Positions 34,216 through 41,999 of a stretch of 64,000 bases of DNA are shown piece after piece. Under the pieces are notes generated by a model. The model searched no databases, was not told the DNA's origin, and saw nothing but the letters and a program-made list of their open reading frames with translations. Source of the DNA: JACVRW01 sp034664125 (GTDB lineage: Bacteria; Actinomycetota; Thermoleophilia; Solirubrobacterales; Thermoleophilaceae). A program made the position numbers and the translations under genes. The stretch is from contig JAXDIG010000011.1 of the NCBI GenBank assembly GCA_034664125.1, forward strand, positions 27,589 through 91,588. The letters are read 5' to 3'. Numbering within the stretch: position 1 is the stretch's first letter; each line of letters starts with the position of its first letter.

Positions 34216-35426
34216 GCGCTCCCCCGCTCGCTGTGGTCGGCATCGGCGCCGACGGCTGGGCCGGCCTGGCCGAGCCGGCCCGCGCGGCGCTGCGCGCCGC
34301 CGAGCTGATCGTCGGGTCGGAGCGCCAGCTCGCGCTGCTCGAAGACACGGCCGCGGAGCACAGGGCCTGGCCCTCCCCGATCGACCCGCTCGTGGACGAG
34401 CTGGCAGCCGGCCCGTCGCGGGCCACCGCGGTGCTGGCCAGCGGCGACCCGATGCTCCACGGCATCGGCGCCACGCTCGCCCGCCGGCTCGGCCCCGAGC
34501 GTCTGCGCGTGTACCCGCACCCGTCGGCGTTCGCGCTTGCCTGCGCGCGCCTGGGCTGGCCGGAGACCGAGGTCGAGCTGGTCAGCGCCGTCGGGCGGCC
34601 CGCCGAGGTGGTCGCCCGGCTGCTCCAGCCGGGGCGCCGCCTCGTCGCCTACGTCGCCGGGCCCGACGGCGCCGCGACGGTCGCCCGAGTGGCGCGCGAG
34701 CGCGGCTTCGGCGAGAGCCGGCTGGTCGTGCTCGAGCAGCTCGGAGCAGCGGGCGAGCAGCTCCACGAAACCACGCCCGACGACTGGGGCGAGCGCGCGG
34801 CCGACCCGCTCCACGCCGTGGCGCTCGACTGCGGTCGCGCTCCCGGCGCTCCGCTGCTGCCGCTCACGCCGGGCCTTCCCGACGACGCCTACGAGAGCGA
34901 CGGCCAGCTCACCAAGCGGGGCGTCCGCGCGATCACGCTCGCGGCGCTCGGGCCCGCGCCCCGCCAGCTGCTCTGGGATGTCGGCGCCGGCAGCGGCTCC
35001 ATCGGAATCGAATGGCTGCGCGCGGAGAGCACCGCCCGCGCCGTGGCGGTCGAGGCGCGCGCCGACCGCGCCGAGCGAGCCGCCGCGAACGCGCGCCGCC
35101 TGGGCGTGCCCCGGCTGGAGGTGCGGCACGGCCAGGCGCCCGCGGCGCTGGACGGCCTCGAGGCGCCGGACGCGATCTTCGTCGGCGGCGGTGTCACCGA
35201 GCCCGGGCTGCTCGAGCGGTGCTGGTCGGCCCTGCTGCCGGGCGGGCGGATGGTGGCCAACGCGGTGACGCTGGAGGGCGAGGCCCGCCTGCTCGAGGCG
35301 CGCGCGACCTACGGGGGCGACCTCATGCGCATCGGGCTCGAGCACGCCGGCCGCGTCGGTGGCTTCACCGCGTGGCGAGCGCAGCTGCCCGTGGTCCAGT
35401 GGTCCGCCCGGCGGGGCCCCGGGTGA
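34212..35426 (+). CDS. cobL: Precorrin-6Y C5,15-methyltransferase (decarboxylating), CobL
   Basis: CobL methylates C-5 and C-15 and removes the acetate carboxyl at C-12. The 404-residue protein has the usual two halves: a tetrapyrrole methylase (CbiE-like, residues 1-200: VVGIGADGWAGL, VLASGDPMLHGIGATLARRL) and a Rossmann-type methyltransferase (CbiT-like, from about 225: TKRGVRAITLAALGP, WDVGAGSGSIGIEWLR, FVGGGVTEPGLLERC). It overlaps the upstream fusion gene and cobM by four bases (GTGA). Confidence 0.94.
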   Translation: MSAPPLAVVGIGADGWAGLAEPARAALRAAELIVGSERQLALLEDTAAEHRAWPSPIDPLVDELAAGPSRATAVLASGDPMLHGIGATLARRLGPERLRVYPHPSAFALACARLGWPETEVELVSAVGRPAEVVARLLQPGRRLVAYVAGPDGAATVARVARERGFGESRLVVLEQLGAAGEQLHETTPDDWGERAADPLHAVALDCGRAPGAPLLPLTPGLPDDAYESDGQLTKRGVRAITLAALGPAPRQLLWDVGAGSGSIGIEWLRAESTARAVAVEARADRAERAAANARRLGVPRLEVRHGQAPAALDGLEAPDAIFVGGGVTEPGLLERCWSALLPGGRMVANAVTLEGEARLLEARATYGGDLMRIGLEHAGRVGGFTAWRAQLPVVQWSARRGPG

Positions 35427-36280
35427 CCGTTCACTTCATCGGAGCGGGGCCGGGCGCCCCCGACCTGCTGACGCTGCGCGCGCAGCGGCTGATCGCGGAG
35501 TGCCCCGTCTGCCTCTACGCGGGTGCGCTGGTGCCGCCGGAGGTGCTCGCCCATGCGCCTGCGGCAGTGCGGGCGGTGGACACCCAGAACCTCGACCTGG
35601 ACGAGATCGTCGGCGAGCTGAGCGCGGCACACGAGCGCGGCCAGGACGTGGCGCGGCTGCACTCCGGCGACCTGTCGATCTACAGCGCCGTCGCCGAGCA
35701 GATGCGCCGCCTCGACGAGCTCGGCATCCCCTGGGACGTCACCCCCGGGGTGCCGGCGTTCGCCGCCGCGGCAGCCGCGCTCGGCCAGGAGCTGACCCTC
35801 CCCGGCGTGGCGCAGACCGTGATCCTCACACGCCACGCCCGCCGGGCGACCCCCAAGCCCGAGGGCGAGGAGCTGGGGGCGCTGGCGGCGCACGGCGCGA
35901 CGCTGGTGATCCACCTCGGCGCCCAGGCGATGGACGAGCTGGCCGCCGAGCTGACGCCGCACTACGGCCCCGACTGCCCGGTGGCCGTGGTGGCGTGGGC
36001 CAGCTGGCCACGGGAGGTGGTGCTGCGCGGCACGCTCTCGACGATCGCCGCCGAGGTGGAGCGCGCCGGGGTGCGCCGAACCGCGGTGATCATCGTGGGG
36101 CGGGCGCTGGCGGAGCGCGGCTTTGCCGAGAGCCACTTGTACTCGGCGGACCGCGAGCGGCCGGGGCCGCCCCCCGAATGGCAGCAACCAGGGCAGCCCC
36201 CGCGGGGGGTGGGCCCTCAAACGGGGGTTATGTCTGACGTTGGGGGCCCACCCCCGTGCCGCGGGGGTCCGGGGGCGTGA
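35423..36280 (+). CDS. cobM: Precorrin-4 C11-methyltransferase, CobM
   Basis: CobM methylates C-11 of precorrin-4. The protein shows HFIGAGPGAPDLLTLRAQRL, CLYAGALVPPEVL, RLHSGDLSIYSAVAEQMRRL, DVTPGVPAFAAAAAALGQEL and VIIVGRAL. The family usually ends near residue 250-260; this one reads on to 285 through about 25 residues rich in Pro and Gly that are encoded by a GC-rich hairpin and one copy of a 32-base direct repeat. The extension (from about base 36195) looks like repeat DNA that entered the 3-prime end rather than a functional domain. Its stop is part of a GTGA that is itself duplicated 53 bases downstream at the cobK start. Confidence 0.92.
   Translation: MTVHFIGAGPGAPDLLTLRAQRLIAECPVCLYAGALVPPEVLAHAPAAVRAVDTQNLDLDEIVGELSAAHERGQDVARLHSGDLSIYSAVAEQMRRLDELGIPWDVTPGVPAFAAAAAALGQELTLPGVAQTVILTRHARRATPKPEGEELGALAAHGATLVIHLGAQAMDELAAELTPHYGPDCPVAVVAWASWPREVVLRGTLSTIAAEVERAGVRRTAVIIVGRALAERGFAESHLYSADRERPGPPPEWQQPGQPPRGVGPQTGVMSDVGGPPPCRGGPGA
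36205..36255. repeat. Perfect 12-base inverted repeat in the cobM 3-prime end
   Basis: GGGGGTGGGCCC at 36205-36216 and its exact complement at 36244-36255 flank a 27-base loop. The hairpin lies in the extended tail of cobM. It is too far from a T-tract to be a simple terminator, and it sits in the middle of an operon. It may slow ribosomes or polymerase, or be part of a mobile GC-rich repeat. Confidence 0.8.
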
Positions 36281-36339
36281 GCCCCCCGAACGCCACAGAC
36301 CGGCCAGCGTGCCGCGGGGGTCCGGGGGCGTGAGCCCCC
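36255..36339. repeat. Two 32-base direct repeats, 53 bases apart, spanning the cobM-cobK junction
   Basis: The unit beginning CGTGCCGCGGGGGTCC and ending GGGGGCGTGAGCCCCC occurs at 36255-36286 and at 36308-36339 without mismatch. Each copy contains a GTGA stop/start overlap. The first GTGA ends cobM; the second starts cobK. Between them lies an 18-codon frame (36277-36333) that begins at the first GTG and ends at the second TGA. Confidence 0.9.
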
Positions 36340-37076
36340 GGGTCCTCATCCTCGGCGGCACGGCCGAGGCGCGCGAGCTCGCGGCCGCGCTGGACGCCGA
36401 CGGTGTGCAGGTCATCTCGTCGCTGGCCGGGCGGGTCAGCCGGCCGCGACTGCCGGTGGGCGAGGTGCGCATCGGCGGGTTCGGCGGGCCCGAGGGCCTG
36501 GCGGACTGGCTGCGCGATCATCCCGTCGAGGCAGTCGTCGACGCCACGCACCCGTTCGCCGAGCGCATCTCCGCCTCGGCCGCGCGCGCCTGTCCCGCCG
36601 CCGGCGTCGAGCTGCTGCGCCTCGAACGGACCGGGTGGAGCGAGCGGCCCGGAGACAGCTGGCACTGGGTCGACGATCTCGCCCAAGCCGCGGAGGCGGT
36701 GGAGCGCCTCGGCCGGCGCGTGCTGCTCACCACCGGGCGGCAGGGGCTGGAGGCGTTCGCCGGGGTGCAGTCGGCCTGGTTTCTGATCCGCTGCGTCGAC
36801 CCTCCCGACGCGCCGCTCCCCCCGCACGGCGAGGTGCTGCTCGACCGCGGCCCCTACGAGCTGTCCGGAGAGCTGGACCTGATCGACCGCCACGGGATCG
36901 ACCTGGTGGTGACCAAGGACAGCGGCGGCGGCCAGACCAGCGCGAAGCTGGCCGCCGCGCGCGAGCGAGGGCTGCCCGTGGTGGTCGTGCGGCGCCCGCC
37001 GCGACCGCGCGTGCCCACGGTGACCACCGTGACCGACGCCCTGGCGTGGCTGGCGCGCGCCGCTCAGCCGGGGTAG
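36330..37076 (+). CDS. cobK: Precorrin-6A reductase CobK
   Basis: CobK reduces precorrin-6A to precorrin-6B with NADPH. The 248-residue protein has VLILGGTAEARELAAAL, SLAGRVSRP, VVDATHPFAERISASAA, VLLTTGRQGLEAF and LVVTKDSGGGQTSAKLAAA, all family features. The GTG at 36330 lies in the second copy of the direct repeat and is separated from the cobM stop by the 18-codon frame, so translational coupling may pass through that small frame. It is the last gene of the riboswitch operon and overlaps the converging cobIJ gene by 13 bases. Confidence 0.93.
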   Translation: MSPRVLILGGTAEARELAAALDADGVQVISSLAGRVSRPRLPVGEVRIGGFGGPEGLADWLRDHPVEAVVDATHPFAERISASAARACPAAGVELLRLERTGWSERPGDSWHWVDDLAQAAEAVERLGRRVLLTTGRQGLEAFAGVQSAWFLIRCVDPPDAPLPPHGEVLLDRGPYELSGELDLIDRHGIDLVVTKDSGGGQTSAKLAAARERGLPVVVVRRPPRPRVPTVTTVTDALAWLARAAQPG

Positions 37077-38566
37077 CGGCGCGGCGTGTATACGCGCGGC
37101 GTCGCGCCGCCGTTCTGAACCACCCTGGTGGTGGAGGAGCCGACCAGCAGCAGCGTCCGCATGTCCACCGTCTCCGCGTCGAGGCCGGCGAGGGACGTGA
37201 CGGAGATCGACTCGTCCGCGCTGCCCACCGCGCGGGCGACGACCACCGGGGTTTCCGGCTTGCGGTGGCGCAGCAGCACTTCCCGGGCGCGCTCGAGCTG
37301 CTCTCGCCGTGTGCGCGAGGCGGGGTTGTAGAGCGCCAGCGCGAGGTCCGCGGCACCGGCGGCCTCCAGCCGGCGCTCGACCACCTCCCACGGCTTGAGC
37401 TGGTCCGACAGCGAGATCACGCAGAAGTCGTGCCCGAGCGGCGCCCCGACGCGCGCCGCGGCGGCCTGCATCGCCGAAAGCCCGGGCACGACCCTGACCT
37501 CGACCCCGGCCGTGCCGTTGCTCGCCGCCTCGGCTGCCTCCAGCACGGCGGTCGCCATCGCGAAGATCCCCGGGTCGCCCGACGACACGACCGCCACGCG
37601 CCTGCCCGCAGCGGCCAGCTCCAGCGCCAGCCGCGCGCGCGTGTCCTCGACGCGGTTGTCGCTCGCGTGGCGGCGCTGCCCGGCCCGGACCGGCACCCGG
37701 GCGAGGTAGGTCGCGTAGCCGACCAGCTCCTCGGCCTCGGCCAGCTCGGCCCGCGCCTCCGGCGTGAGCCACTCGGCCCCGGCCGGTCCGAGCCCGACCA
37801 CGGAGACGCGGCCCGCCCCCTCGGCGGGCGGGCGCGCGCCGGCGCCGATCGTGGGCACCAGCACCAGTGACATGTAGGGGACCTCGCCGTCGACGTCGCG
37901 CAGCGCGGCCACGCGCTGCTCGGGTGCGCTGGCGCGCTCCACGTAGACGGCGCGCTCGGCCACCCCCGCCCGCTCGGCGGCCTCGCGCACGTTCTCGAAG
38001 GTCCGGCCCAGCTTCAGGATCACCGCGGCGTCCACGCCGCGCAGGCTCGTGGCCAGCACGTCGGGCGGCAACGTGCCGGGCAGTACGGTGAGCACGTCGT
38101 CGCGCTTGGCCAGCGGGGTGCCGGCGGCGGCCGCGGCGGCCGAGAATGAGGTGACGCCCGGAACAACCTCGGTCTGGTAGCGGTGCGCCAGCCGCTCGTG
38201 CAGGTACATGTACGACCCGTAGAAGAAGGGGTCGCCCTCGCACAGCACGGCCACGTCGCGCCCCGCGTCGAGGTGCTCGGCCAGCTGCTCGGCGCTGGCG
38301 TCGTAGAAGTCGCGCAGCGCGCGCTCGTAGGCCTCGGGCGACTCGGTTTCCTCGGTGGTGACCGGGAAGGTCAGCGCCACCTCGATCTGGGCCTCGCTGA
38401 GATAGGGGGCGGCGATGCGGCGCGAGACGCTCCTGCCGTGGCGGGCGGTCGGATAGGCGACGACCGCGGCGGCCTCGATCACCCGCCGCGCCTTGAGCGT
38501 CAGCAGCTCGGGATCGCCAGGGCCGATGCCGACTCCGAACAGGCGTCCCGCCGCGGCGCCCATCAT
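37064..38566 (-). CDS. cobIJ: CobI-CobJ fusion: precorrin-2 C20- and precorrin-3B C17-methyltransferase
   Basis: The 500-residue protein joins two tetrapyrrole methylases. Residues 1 to about 240 are CobI (GVGIGPGDPELLTLKARRV, CEGDPFFYGSYMYLHERL, VVPGVTSFSAAAAAAG). Residues from about 255 are CobJ (SVVGLGPAGAEWLTPEA, VSSGDPGIFAMATAVLEAA, VVPGLSAMQAAAARVGAPLG, LALALYNPASRTRREQLERA). CobJ also catalyses ring contraction after CobG. The fusion is common in actinobacteria. ATG 38566 overlaps the cobH stop (ATGA). Confidence 0.94.
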   Translation of the reverse strand: MMGAAAGRLFGVGIGPGDPELLTLKARRVIEAAAVVAYPTARHGRSVSRRIAAPYLSEAQIEVALTFPVTTEETESPEAYERALRDFYDASAEQLAEHLDAGRDVAVLCEGDPFFYGSYMYLHERLAHRYQTEVVPGVTSFSAAAAAAGTPLAKRDDVLTVLPGTLPPDVLATSLRGVDAAVILKLGRTFENVREAAERAGVAERAVYVERASAPEQRVAALRDVDGEVPYMSLVLVPTIGAGARPPAEGAGRVSVVGLGPAGAEWLTPEARAELAEAEELVGYATYLARVPVRAGQRRHASDNRVEDTRARLALELAAAGRRVAVVSSGDPGIFAMATAVLEAAEAASNGTAGVEVRVVPGLSAMQAAAARVGAPLGHDFCVISLSDQLKPWEVVERRLEAAGAADLALALYNPASRTRREQLERAREVLLRHRKPETPVVVARAVGSADESISVTSLAGLDAETVDMRTLLLVGSSTTRVVQNGGATPRVYTPRRYPG

Positions 38567-39189
38567 TCCTCGTGCCGGGCCAGGGCGTTCACCGCGGCGG
38601 CGGCGATGGCGCTCCCGCCGCGGCGGCCGTGGACCACCAGGTACCCGAGCCCCGCCGAGTTGCCGGCCAGCTCGGCCTTCGACTCCGCCGCGCCGACGAA
38701 CCCGACCGGCACTCCGATCACGGCGGCCGGCACCTCGGCGCCCGCCTCGACCAGCTCGAGCAGACGGAACAGGGCCGTGGGAGCGTTGCCGATCACCACG
38801 ACCGCGCCCCCGAGGCGGTCCCCCCAGAGGTCGAGCGCCGCCGCGCTGCGGGTGGTGCCCAGCTCGCGCGCGAGCGCCGGGACGCCCGGGTCCCCCAGCG
38901 TGCACACGACTTCGTTGCCCGCCGGCAGGCGCGAGCGCGTGACGCCGGCGGCGACCATCTCCGTGTCGCACAGCACCGGCGCCCCGCGCTCGAGCGCCCC
39001 GCGCGCCGCCGTGCCGAAGCCGTCCGAGGCTGCCACGTCGTCGCGCAGGTCGACCATCCCGCAGGCGTGGATCATCCGAACGACCACGCGCTCCAGCACC
39101 GGGTCCAGGCCGGCCAGGTCCGCTTCCGCGCGGATCGTGGCGAACGAGCGGCGGTAGATCTCGGCGCCGTCCTGCAGGTAGGCGATCAT
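38563..39189 (-). CDS. cobH: Precorrin-8X methylmutase CobH/CbiC
   Basis: CobH moves a methyl group from C-11 to C-12 to give hydrogenobyrinic acid. The 208-residue protein has the catalytic His in RMIHACGMVDL, DTEMVAAGVTRSRLP, VVVIGNAPTALFRLLELVEA and VIGVPVGFVGAAESKAELA. Length is normal. It overlaps cobG upstream and cobIJ downstream by four bases each. Confidence 0.94.
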   Translation of the reverse strand: MIAYLQDGAEIYRRSFATIRAEADLAGLDPVLERVVVRMIHACGMVDLRDDVAASDGFGTAARGALERGAPVLCDTEMVAAGVTRSRLPAGNEVVCTLGDPGVPALARELGTTRSAAALDLWGDRLGGAVVVIGNAPTALFRLLELVEAGAEVPAAVIGVPVGFVGAAESKAELAGNSAGLGYLVVHGRRGGSAIAAAAVNALARHEE

Positions 39190-40373
39190 CGCGCCGCCGA
39201 TCCGGCCACCATCCGGGTCAGGCCCTCGCCGTCGGCGAACACGGCCACTCCCACGTCCGGCGGCTCGCCGCAGCGCCTGCCGCAGGCGGACCAGTGCTCG
39301 GTCGGGTCGTCCGCGCCCCGCTCGGCGGCGCGCCCGGCCGCCGCCGCGCGGACGTCCACGAGCGCCTTGGTGCAGGCGCCCATGCCCGCGCACGCCGAGA
39401 GCCCCTCCCATCCCGACCGCGGCGACACGACCAGTCCGAGCCGCTCGAGAGCGATCAGGACCGACTCCACGCGCTCCGTCCGCACGTCCACGAGGCTCAG
39501 GGTCCGGCGCGTGGACAGCCTGACCGCTCCACCGTGTGCGCGGGCGAGCCCCGCCAGCGCGTCGACGGCGCGCGGCTCGATGCGTCCGAGCGGGGGCAGC
39601 GCCGTGACCGAGGCGCGGCCATCTGGCTGCGCCAAGGTGCCCGGAGCCGGCTCCGCCGTCGAAGGAGGCCTTTCGGTCCCCGACACGCGGGCGCCCAGGC
39701 GCCCCGCGATCTGGGCGGGGCCGTCGTCGAGCTCGCGGATACGCCACGCGCCTGCGCCCTGCTCGGTGCGCACCGCCAGGAACGCGCGGGCCGCCGCCAG
39801 CGCGAGCTCGGCGGCATCGGGCGGCGCGGCGACAATGGTGGTGCGCCACCCTCCGAGTCCCAGGGAGAAGCCGTCCGCCGAGGCCGTCAGCGAGACGTCG
39901 GCGCCGGTTGCGGAGGTCAGCCCGGCGCCGTCGTCGACCGCGAACAGGAAGCGCCCCGGCAGCTCGGCCAGCAGGGGGTCGGCGCACAGGCCGTGGTCCA
40001 GTGCGTCCACCACGGCGTCCGTGGCCGCGAGCGAACGCGGATGGCGGCCGGCCAGCGGGCTGGCGATCAGGTTGCGCACCCGCTCGTGCGTGCGGGAGGG
40101 GAGCAGACCGGCCTCGGCGAGCACCGCCTCGACCCGCTCGACCGCGGCGTCGGGCAGGCCGCGCACCTGCAGGTTGGCGCGCGAGGTCAGCTCCACGAGC
40201 CCGTTCCCGAGCCGGGCGGCCGTCGCGACGGCGTCCAGCTGAGCGGCGCCTATGCGACCACCCGGCAGGCGAATCCGCGCCAGCCCGCCGTCCTGAGCCG
40301 GGTGAAGGCGCAGGACACCGGGGCAACGATCGTCGCCGGACCGTTCGACTGGGGGCGCGCCGAGTGCGGTCAC
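39186..40373 (-). CDS. cobG: Precorrin-3B synthase CobG (oxygen-dependent)
   Basis: CobG uses O2 to hydroxylate precorrin-3A at C-20 and form the lactone, which makes the pathway aerobic. The 395-residue protein resembles sulfite/nitrite reductases: two half-domains such as IRLPGGRIGAAQLDAVATAA and ELTSRANLQVRGLP, and a C-terminal [4Fe-4S] cysteine set in SACAGMGACTKALVDV and SACGRRCGEPP. The GTG at 40373 overlaps the cbtA stop. Its link with cbtAB in one riboswitch operon ties cobalt supply to the early pathway steps. Confidence 0.9.
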   Translation of the reverse strand: MTALGAPPVERSGDDRCPGVLRLHPAQDGGLARIRLPGGRIGAAQLDAVATAARLGNGLVELTSRANLQVRGLPDAAVERVEAVLAEAGLLPSRTHERVRNLIASPLAGRHPRSLAATDAVVDALDHGLCADPLLAELPGRFLFAVDDGAGLTSATGADVSLTASADGFSLGLGGWRTTIVAAPPDAAELALAAARAFLAVRTEQGAGAWRIRELDDGPAQIAGRLGARVSGTERPPSTAEPAPGTLAQPDGRASVTALPPLGRIEPRAVDALAGLARAHGGAVRLSTRRTLSLVDVRTERVESVLIALERLGLVVSPRSGWEGLSACAGMGACTKALVDVRAAAAGRAAERGADDPTEHWSACGRRCGEPPDVGVAVFADGEGLTRMVAGSAAR

Positions 40374-41125
40374 TCTCCAGCCGTAGCCGTCGCCCTCCGT
40401 CGGCCGGCGAGCGACCAGAGCGAGCGTCCGGTCATCACGCGCTGCGCCGTGACGGAGAACACCAGCCCGATGCTCGTCCACATGACGAGCTGCGTGCCCA
40501 CCGACGCCTCGCGGAAGCGCCACAGCGTGGTCGCGGGGAACGTCTTCGGGATCTCGTGGACACCCGGCAGCGCGAGCCCGGCCACCAGCACGACGGCGAG
40601 ATACGCGACGCCCGCAAGCGCCGCGGCGACCTCGGGCGAGCGCCGCCCGGCGAGCGTTCGGCGCAGCCGCACCGCCGCTAGGGCCGCCAGGATCGAGATC
40701 CACACCATCACCAGGTAGAGGGCCGTGCGATCGCCGATGGTGTCGGGGTCGCCGACCGCTGGCGGGTTGGGCGGGTACTTGACGAACGGAACCAGGTAGA
40801 TGACCAGGAACGCCGCGGCCGCCAGCCAGAGGGCGGTCCGAGCGGGGCTCGCGCGCCCTACGCGCCCGTAGACGTACGCGAAGACCAGCGCGAAGATCCC
40901 GCCGAGCGCGAGGCCGTAGACGGTCGAGGCGGTCAGCAACCCCACGCCTCTCTGGGTGCCGCGCGAGACGGGCGCCGCCGCCTGCTCGCCGGGCGGGGAG
41001 TGGGCCTCCTCGTAGGCGATCGCCTGGTCCACGGCCGGCTCACCGGCGACGCTCATGAAGCCGAACGCCACCAGGCCGGCGATGAAGCCGGCCACCAGGC
41101 CGCAGATCAGCAGCTTCCTGAGCAC
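40370..41125 (-). CDS. cbtA: Cobalt transporter subunit CbtA
   Basis: The 251-residue protein has about five or six membrane segments and the CbtA pattern: LICGLVAGFIAGLVAFGFMSVAG at the N-terminus with the EPAVDQAIAYEE segment, then VPFVKYPPNPPAVGDPDTI and WRFREASVGTQLVMW near the C-terminus. CbtA with CbtB is a predicted cobalt importer found almost only under cobalamin riboswitch control. The start is GTG 41125, 15 bases after cbtB. Confidence 0.88.
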   Translation of the reverse strand: MLRKLLICGLVAGFIAGLVAFGFMSVAGEPAVDQAIAYEEAHSPPGEQAAAPVSRGTQRGVGLLTASTVYGLALGGIFALVFAYVYGRVGRASPARTALWLAAAAFLVIYLVPFVKYPPNPPAVGDPDTIGDRTALYLVMVWISILAALAAVRLRRTLAGRRSPEVAAALAGVAYLAVVLVAGLALPGVHEIPKTFPATTLWRFREASVGTQLVMWTSIGLVFSVTAQRVMTGRSLWSLAGRRRATATAGE

Positions 41126-41140
41126 CTCGTCATCCCGCCG

Positions 41141-41362
41141 CTAGTGGCAGGGGAACCCGAGCAGGTGCCGACCGTCGTGGACCCACTCGTGCAGCGAGCT
41201 GCCGGGCACGACCGAGGCGGCCCCCTCGTCGATCCCCACGAAGTAGATCAACAGCATCAGCGCCGCGCCGAACAGCGCCCACGGCGCGAGCTCCCGCGCG
41301 GAGATGGCCGGCGGGTGGACGACCTCGGGCCTGGCGGCGGGCCCTGCGGCGACTTCGGACAT
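41141..41362 (-). CDS. cbtB: Cobalt transporter subunit CbtB
   Basis: This 73-residue protein has one membrane helix (about 26-44) and the CbtB C-terminal histidine region SLHEWVHDGRHLLGFPCH, which can bind metal. The ATG at 41362 has a strong ribosome site (GAGGAGG). It is the first gene after the second cobalamin riboswitch and is followed by cbtA, as in most known cases. Confidence 0.9.
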   Translation of the reverse strand: MSEVAAGPAARPEVVHPPAISARELAPWALFGAALMLLIYFVGIDEGAASVVPGSSLHEWVHDGRHLLGFPCH

Positions 41363-41399
41363 CTCGTACCTCCTCGGGATTGCGCGTCCCGTTCAGCGG

Positions 41400-41563
41400 T
41401 CTTGAGCGCCGGTCCAAGTGTCCTGGCTCCCGGATCTTCGCCGAGCTCCCGCCTTCCCGCCTTCGCACGGTGGCATCTTGAGAGACGACTCTCCGGTCAC
41501 AGTGGCGCGACCGCCCCGGACTCGCACCGGAGTTCCTCGCACCGTCGCTCCTTAGAGCGGCGA
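41400..41563 (-). promoter_or_regulatory. Cobalamin riboswitch heading the cbtB-cbtA-cobG-cobH-cobIJ operon
   Basis: On the minus strand the aptamer parts appear in order: GTGCGAGGAACTCCGGTGCG, GGGGCGGTCGCGCCACTGTG, then GGGAGCCAGGACACTTGGAC. The core CGCCACTGTGACC is identical to the first riboswitch in this window. Between the core and the B12 box lies a longer peripheral stem than in the first copy. The cbtB ribosome site follows about 30 bases after the aptamer. The ends are estimates. Confidence 0.93.
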
Positions 41564-41644
41564 GTCTATCTCCCGGGGAGACGGCGCGTAAGCTGCTCCT
41601 CCCGCCACCATGCGTGGCCCCGCCTGACCTCAGGAGGCAGCCTC

Positions 41645-41944
41645 ATGATCGTGATGTTCTCCGCCCGCCGCCTCAAGCCCGGTGCCTGGGAGCAGTTCCG
41701 GCGCGCCTGGGACCCGGGCGACGCCAAACCACCGGGCTTCCAACGCGCCTATCACGCGCGCAACATCCGCGACGAGGACGAGATCGTCTCGTTCGGGCTG
41801 TTCGACATGACCGAGGACGACTACCGCCGCTGGCGTGCCGAGGCCGACGCCGAAGAGACACATCGGGTGGATCAGCTTTCGGCGTTCGTGCAGAACGAGC
41901 ACGTGTCGGGCGTCTACGAGGTGATCGACACGGTGGACGAGTAG
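41645..41944 (+). CDS. Small dimeric alpha/beta-barrel (antibiotic monooxygenase-like) protein
   Basis: The 99-residue protein begins MIVMFSARRLKPGAWEQFRR and keeps a beta-alpha-beta pattern with VSFGLFDMTEDDYRRWRAEA, which resembles the ABM/EthD-type ferredoxin-like dimers. Such proteins range from monooxygenases to ligand-binding proteins of unknown role. The ATG at 41645 has an excellent site (AGGAGG at 41631-41636). It diverges from the cbt riboswitch operon and lies 55 bases before the response regulator; no function can be assigned. Confidence 0.6.
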   Translation: MIVMFSARRLKPGAWEQFRRAWDPGDAKPPGFQRAYHARNIRDEDEIVSFGLFDMTEDDYRRWRAEADAEETHRVDQLSAFVQNEHVSGVYEVIDTVDE

Positions 41945-41960
41945 CGGAGCGCCCGAGCTA

Positions 41961-41976
41961 CTCATCTGGCGCTCAT
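41961..41976 (+). promoter_or_regulatory. Direct repeat CTCAT-N6-CTCAT before the response regulator
   Basis: CTCAT-CTGGCG-CTCAT has 11-base periodicity, the arrangement bound by OmpR-family dimers. It lies 23 bases before the response-regulator start. Two near-matches occur before the secreted-protein gene, which supports autoregulation. Confidence 0.5.
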
Positions 41977-41999
41977 AGAGCGCCGTCAAGCTCCATCCC

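Noticed and set aside
36205..36255. The 12-base hairpin as a transcription terminator
   Set aside because: It lies inside cobM coding sequence in the middle of an operon, has a 27-base loop and no T-tract.
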